64,000 nucleotides of DNA. Source: Clitoria ternatea (Eukaryota > Streptophyta > Magnoliopsida > Fabales > Fabaceae). The translations under genes and the position numbers were made by a program. This document shows, piece by piece, positions 58,773 to 64,000 of the stretch. Below the pieces are notes generated by a model that did no database searches, was not told the origin of the DNA, and saw only the letters and a list, made by a program, of their open reading frames with translations. Positions within the stretch are counted from its first letter, which is position 1, and the number at the start of each line of letters is the position of its first letter. Location of the stretch: assembly GCA_037962975.1 (NCBI GenBank), contig CM075673.1, forward strand, positions 163,080,667 to 163,144,666, written 5' to 3'.

Positions 58773-60499
58773 CTAGTTCTTGTCTTGGCCAACAAGGTGG
58801 TTCTCAACATCTTTGATGACCTCAATAGCCAAATGGAACAAGGAGTGAGGGTCAGGGATGTGGTCTTTATGCTTCTCATATTCTATGGCCCAATGCACCA
58901 CACTCCCCTCTTTCTCTTTCTCTGCTTCAACATGCATTATGAACCTGAAGCTCTTGTATACCTCAGCCAGGTCTCCCTCCAATACTTTCCAAGTTATTTT
59001 CTTGTTTTCTTTGTCTATGCCTTCAACCCTCTGCTTAGATACACAAGCTTTTCCATCTGTTTTTTGTTAAAGAAAAGAGAGATGAAAGAGAGAAGAGAAA
59101 AGGATTCTAATATATAATATATGATATGTTAGAGTGCAGATGTGTGCATATATGATATATCTTGCCAAATCTGAAAAATTTTGGCTATAAAAAGATATGT
59201 GTGGTTTTATAACAAAATTTTGAGTTTCAATAAATAAAGCAAAGAATTTCAATAAATTTTCTCAAGTATTCTTTTTAAACTTTAAATTGTTTATATTGAT
59301 TAAAGTAAGAAAAAAGTCAAATAAATTCTTAAGCTACATTTTGAAACCATAGAATTTCAAGTATAAGAAAAAAAATGAAATATAACTATACTTGTAAAAT
59401 TTACAGTGCTATCTCTTACTTATAATAAATATTTTATTTAATTAAACAATAAATCTCAATAATAAAAAGACTCGTCTTTGGAATAACAAACAAAAGAGAA
59501 AAGAATTAGTGTATGAAATCAAAGTTTGAACTATATTCATAACTACAAGAAAATATTTTTTTCCGAAAAATTATCACAGTTGTGTCTAATTTTATATATT
59601 ATTATGTTAGTGGGAAAAAAAAATCAAACTATAGTACAACATTTACTTGAGAAATAGTGGTGATGAATAATAAACTTTTCGTCAAAATAATTTCTTTACA
59701 TTTAACGTCGCTATTAAGTACCAATTACAATAATCATAGACATAATAAAAAGAAATTAAATATGATTAATAATATTAATAAGAGATAATGAAGAAATAAT
59801 AAAACTATTCAAAGATAAGTTAAGATATATAGTTAGATATATGTTTTATTTCTCTCTTTATTTTAAGTGTCTCTTTGAAAATTAATTTGGGAAAATAAAA
59901 TTATAAAAATAATAATTAATTATTAATATTGATCATTCACTTTATTCAAAATAACTAACGAATTTATTTTAATCAAACTAAAATTTGATTGAAGTAATAA
60001 CAAACCAAACAACCATTAATGTGCCTTCTGTAAGGAAAAAACGCATAAAGTGTTGAATTTGTTTCAGATCAAAGTTTTTGAGTTTTCAGGCAAGTTCTTC
60101 ATTCATAAGGAAAACAAATAAAACACTCTATCAGTTGAAGCTATGTATCTTTGTCATTTATCAAAATCTTGGCTATACTGATTAATAATAATGAAAGAAA
60201 TTTGTGATTCTTTGCAAACAAACTTGCTATTTTCAACTTTCAGATAAAGCGAAGGATATTCATATTTCTTGTGAAAAGTTACTGAATAAATTAGTAGGTG
60301 ATCACGTACCATGAACATAATTCCAAAGTTGGATGGATCCATCGCTTCCCCATTCACCGTCGTGAACTGCAACACTTTGAACTTTTTCAGGGCAAGCGTT
60401 GGCAAGATGGTGTGTCTTGTGGCAGAAAACTTCAAAGAACTGCTCAGCAGAGGCCTTTATGTGTACATCAATTTCAAGCTTTCTAACTTCAGATGCCAT
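58773..60499 (-). CDS. MLP-like protein (Bet v 1 / major latex protein family), complete, 2 exons
   Basis: Exon 1 60310-60499, exon 2 58773-59056, joined in phase 1 to 157 codons plus stop, close to the 150-155 usual for MLPs. The ATG at 60499 (MASEVRKLEIDV) is the first in frame. Exon 1 has IKASAEQFFEVF and the VAVHDGEWGSDGSIQLWNYV block, the MLP version of the Bet v 1 glycine-rich loop. Exon 2 has KQRVEGIDKENKKITWKVLE, MHVEAEKEKEGSVVHWAIEY and the C-terminal helix with HLAIEVIKDVENHLVG. The single intron after the glycine-rich loop region is the family's conserved position. Bet v 1-fold proteins bind small hydrophobic ligands in a cavity; MLPs are linked to stress and development, but the ligand here cannot be read from sequence. 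Looks intact. Confidence 0.95.
59057..60309 (-). other. Intron of the MLP-like gene (1.25 kb)
   Basis: AT-rich GT-AG intron with no recognisable gene or element. Confidence 0.9.
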
Positions 60500-61251
60500 A
60501 TCTCCCAAAACCACGCTTCACAAGACACAATATGAAACTGCTGCAAAGTTGTTGGTTCAATGATTTTATGTTACGCATATAAATATAATTGTTTTTCTAA
60601 TTAGACCGGTTATTAAAAACTAGAGATTAAATTGTAATTGAACGGATAATAATAATAATAATTGATTTAAATTAATTACTAAACTGACTCACGATTTAAT
60701 TTATTGAACAATCTGATTTTGATAATAAAGATAGATATATAATAACATATATTCATTTTTCTACCAATAAGTTAATAAAATATTAATAAAAAATTTACAA
60801 TAAGACAATATTAATAATTTTCCATACTTTTTAACCTTTTTTTATATTTCATTACCAAACAAGATATTAGTATGAGTTTTAAACTTATTCGGAAAAAATG
60901 CTTTTTCAAACTAAAAAATAACTTTATATAATGTTTTAGATGTTGGTTTATTTTTTTAACAAAAGCGTAAGCTGAAAAAAAAGAAGCTAAAAATAAATTA
61001 TTTAAAAAATCTATTTTGAACAACTTTTCTAAATGAACTGTTAAAAAACTAAAATAAGAGACTAATTTATTTTAAAAAAGTGTTTTTTATATTCGTAATC
61101 AAATAGACCAACTTATTTTAATAATGTTTTTTAAAAAATCAATTAATTTTAAGTTTAAACAAACTGCCCTTAAAGTGTCACTTGAAATTTTCTATTTTAA
61201 AAGTTTTATGTAATATATATATATATATATCTTATTTTTGAAAATTATTCT
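60500..61251. other. Upstream region of the MLP-like gene
   Basis: No gene. A minus-strand TATATTTATATGC at about 60577-60590, about 80 bp upstream of the MLP ATG, is a candidate TATA region. A short TA run lies at 61211-61230, just before transposon copy B. Confidence 0.4.
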
Positions 61252-62981
61252 TGTTCACTTTGAGTACGTAAAATACAAAACCTTAGAGAATTACTTTAGG
61301 AAAATTAGGGTTAATACTAAAAAATGTCACTTGAATCACAAAGGGTTTATCCTGTTACATTTATACAACGGTAAAGAAAAAGAAAAACGGGGGCCTTTGA
61401 TCCAGGCCCAACTAGCGAGGGGATAATTGCATTCTGCTGAGATCACGGGGAATCATAATCTCTATTATGCTTTTCAAGAATAGGGGAAAAAGGGGGTCGG
61501 CGGGCGGGAGGGGGACATGGGCCCCCTACTCACGAGCTCTAAGCGTAGAGCCGGGCCGAGTGGCTAGGTGCCATGTTGAAATGCTCCTAGATCGATTGTT
61601 GTGAGTAACTTTTTCCGAGCAAGGGGTCCTGAGTGAGAGGGTATTCCAAGGGAGATGGCATTCCGAGTGTTCACTAAGGGGGTTTTAGAGGGGAACACAC
61701 TTCAAATGGTGGATAGTCGTCATTCCATTTCTCCATGTGATGTCTGGGCCTAACTATTTTGTGATGATGAGGTGTTTTGTATCCCTAGGGCCTTAAATGC
61801 ATCCTTTGGGTTCAGGTGCGTCGTTTTAAAAGTAGTAGATTTTTTTGCCATGTGTCGAAAGTAATTGCCCTTCAAAGGGTATTGTGACATCGTGGCCGTA
61901 GAGGTGGCAGGATTGTTCCCAACCCTCAGATCTGTCGTTTGAGAGTTATTTCCACCCCTATATATAGCCCCAACCTCCTTCGATTTTTACCTTTACGCTG
62001 TTGTCTATTTCAGTTCTCCTCTACCCTTCTGCTCTAGCTCTCCTTTGGTCTTCTACTCTCTACATCTCTGAGTTCTTTATTTATCTAGAGGTTAGTGATC
62101 CCTTTCTTCTCCTGGTTACAATTGTGACTTTCTTAGGTCCTCATTCATCTTCTTTTCCGTTGTCTCTTTTACTTGAAATTGATTTTTCTTATACAAGCAC
62201 TTATTTGTGGGTTAAGGAGGAGGTTCTGTCGACTCCCTCCTCCCTCCACAATGAGGATGCCATTGCCCGTCTATGGTAGTAAGGGCCCTTTAATGGCTCC
62301 TCGCTGGCCCTCAAAGTGGAATGTTTGTCATGCCTGGTCAAACCCTAGAGAGTTGGACTACGCTTATGTGTACGAAACCTTCTTCTCCCGCTTTCATTTA
62401 TCTTTTCCCTTTCTTGATTTTGAAAGAGGCGTTTTGAACATTCTGAACATCGCCCCGACCCAACTTCACCCAAACGGATGGGCTTTTGTGACAGTGTATG
62501 AAATTCTGTTTAATTACTTCATGCGGACTCATGATTCTCATCTTAAATGTTTTAATATGTCTTGTCAATCATCCTCTAACTCATTTAATCTTTTTCCTCA
62601 ACTCACATATCTTTATATTAATTTGTCCATATCACAATATAATTCTGGGCGACAACACCTCTCAAAGAAACCTTAGAACTTCATTTATGATTTTAGAATC
62701 CTCCTCAGACCCCCCTAGGGGGGAGGGGGGCACCGATCCCCCTTTTCCCTTATTCTTAGAGACCATAATGGAGATTCTAATTCCCCATGATTTCAACATA
62801 ATAAGTTATTCCTTTGTTAATTGGGCCTAGATTAAAGGCTCTTTATTTTCCCTTTTCTTTACCATTGTAAAAATATAACCAGATGAACCTTTTATAATTC
62901 AAGTGACGTTTTTTAGTATTAACCCTAATTCTCCTAGAGTAATTCTCTAGGGTTTTGTGTTTTACATACTCGGAGTAAACA
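61252..62981. repeat. Inverted repeats of about 270 bp bounding 1.73 kb of copy B
   Basis: The arm 61252-61520 (TGTTCACTTTGAGTACGTAA onwards) is repeated inverted at 62705-62981 (ending TTACATACTCGGAGTAAACA). Matching continues inward through ATTAGGGTTAATACTAAAAA, GTCACTTGAAT, GGTAAAGAAAA and AATAGGGGAAAAAGGGGG with scattered differences. Ends are TG and CA. Confidence 0.85.
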
Positions 62982-63300
62982 TTTTGGCGCCCATTATGAG
63001 GCCTGAACCCATGACCACACGGTGAGGTGGGTTTCCCTGAGTAGAGTTATTGGTCGATGTCTGATAGAGGTGCTCGATCAATCATACAAAAATTTTAAGG
63101 GTTTATTTTTCAAAATCTAAATGAGTCCAAATGTTCCCAGGGAAGATTTTCTTCATCATCTGTATGGTCACCGTACTTCTCTGTTTTATTAGACCCGGAC
63201 ACCAATTCAATACCAGATAAATTGTGAGGATCTGTCTCGTGTCGTGTGTGACAAAGTGAAATTTTTTTGCCAAAAACGTAGGACACCATTTTAACTCTCA
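62173..63300 (+). pseudogene. Transposase_28-like protein of copy B, interrupted
   Basis: First block: PRELDYAYVYETFFSRFHLS, then FLDFERGVLNILNIAPTQLH and AFVTVYEILFNYF, the conserved 'putative gypsy type transposon' signature; it matches copy A almost residue for residue. The frame then runs into unrelated sequence and stops at 62674-62676. The next conserved part appears only at about 63027, after the inverted terminal block: WVSLSRVIGRCLIEVLDQSY, NFKGLFFKI, stop, then DLSRVVCDKVKFF. Stops and altered spacing make it non-functional. Intron-like separation of the two halves cannot be excluded. Confidence 0.7.
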
Positions 63301-63480
63301 GGCGTTGATCTCACAATCCATCGACCCACATGCTCTGGACTTGTGTAAGTATAGTGTTCTGTCTATTTTGCCTTACCTGTTTGGTTTGTCGTACTGACCC
63401 TTATTGTTTATTTTCAGGTGACATGACCCCATGCAAGATGTCCACTTGGGATTTCAAGAAGAGCCAACTAAGGGGGGAGC

Positions 63481-64000
63481 TTCCACCCCCACCCCGACCC
63501 CAACCACTAATCCCGTCGCTTCCATGCTTGTGACGACTCTTCCTCCTCCTTCGTAAGTTCCTAACTTTGAGACTCTTGCTTAGGCTGCTAAGAGGAAGTG
63601 TCTCACTCCAACCACTAATCTCGTCAGGTCAACCCACCCCACCCCGTCAAAAACCCGCAAAAATGTGGGGCGGGGTATGCCAATATTGAATCCATTGCAG
63701 AATAAATTTAGTCAACTCGTCCCACCCTATTTTAGACGGGTTGGTGGGCTGACCCGTCGAGTTCAACTCGTTTTGACATCCCTATTGCCAAATCTAGATG
63801 TGAAATAGGCAAAATTTAATTAGGTGACTGTTTATGAATAATCTTCAAATTGATTTTAGCAGCTGCAAACTTGTGAACCCATGTAGAAAATACGCAAATT
63901 GATTTTGATTTAGGTACATGAAATTCTGAACTTATGAAATTGATGTGTTGTTTTTATTTTAATTTATGATTAATATAGTTTTTATTGCTATTAGATAGTT
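63481..64000. other. Repeat-like tail with a foldback-element end
   Basis: 63618-63780 contains GTCAACCCACCCCACCCC, GGGGCGGGGT and, on the minus strand, GGGATGTCAAAACGAGTTGA, resembling the end of a GGGATGTCAAA-type non-autonomous element. The rest is AT-rich with no gene. Confidence 0.4.

Larger units (their letters stand above)
61252..63480 (+). mobile_element. Decayed element coding for the 'putative gypsy type transposon' protein, copy B
   Basis: Plus-strand relative of copy A (9277-12624). Order: terminal block 61252-61520, CACGAGCT...GTGGCTAGGTG, TATATATAGCCCC promoter-like block near 61960, first protein block (62173-62530), an inverted copy of the terminal block (62705-62981), a primer-site-like TTTTGGCGCCCATTATGAGG (62981-63000), second protein block (63027-63300) and the ATGACCCCATGCAAGATGTC block (63424). 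Stops throughout the second block show it is inactive. How much belongs to one element is uncertain. Confidence 0.65.

Noticed and set aside
60500..60514. MLP start 15 bases further upstream
   Set aside because: That codon is GTG; the ATG at 60499 fits the family N-terminus.

Overview
This window is nuclear DNA of a dicot plant, most likely a legume and probably soybean or a close Glycine relative. The evidence is the split genes with GT-AG introns, the AT-rich spacers, a SIRE/Maximus-type copia retrotransposon with very long LTRs, and plant-specific gene families. There is no operon-like organisation. All three host genes are on the minus strand and the rest is mostly transposon in several layers.

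Host genes. (1) Positions 49-8605 hold ten exons of 1-deoxy-D-xylulose 5-phosphate reductoisomerase (DXR, plastid MEP pathway). Its 3' end lies beyond position 1, and its tiny first exon sits 4.2 kb from exon 2. (2) Positions 14951-31240 hold a complete 14-exon gene for the CORVET tethering subunit VPS3 (TGFBRAP1/VPS39-like), 1004 codons plus stop when the exons are joined. Intron 4 carries a decayed copia element. (3) Positions 58773-60499 hold a complete two-exon MLP-like (Bet v 1 / major latex protein) gene of 157 residues.

Mobile DNA. 9277-12624 (minus) and 61252-63480 (plus) are two decayed copies of one family coding for the plant 'putative gypsy type transposon' protein. The first is interrupted by a 5S-rRNA-like, Cassandra-type LTR; a second such LTR lies at 52953-53246. 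32079-35877 is a 3.8-kb non-coding block with TGTAACA/TGTTACA ends. 36101-38180 is a dead CACTA (En/Spm) transposase with a recognisable terminal end, followed directly by a MITE-like repeat. 39960-41413 and 51441-52450 are two halves of a dead LINE, split by a young, apparently complete SIRE-like copia element at 41414-51440. That element has 1431-bp LTRs, a CATTT target duplication, PBS, gag, pol, a third ORF and a PPT.

Most notable observation. The SIRE-like element carries two dense arrays of the palindromic core AATCGATT. One (14 copies) is in the LTR U3; the other (12 copies) is between pol and the third ORF. In both places the nearest copy lies exactly 120 bp upstream of a TATAAAT box in the transcription direction. 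This suggests that the third ORF has its own internal promoter built like the LTR promoter.

Limits: all calls come from reading the sequence and from remembered family features. No database or alignment was run. Exon borders were set by GT-AG signals, reading-frame continuity and protein similarity.
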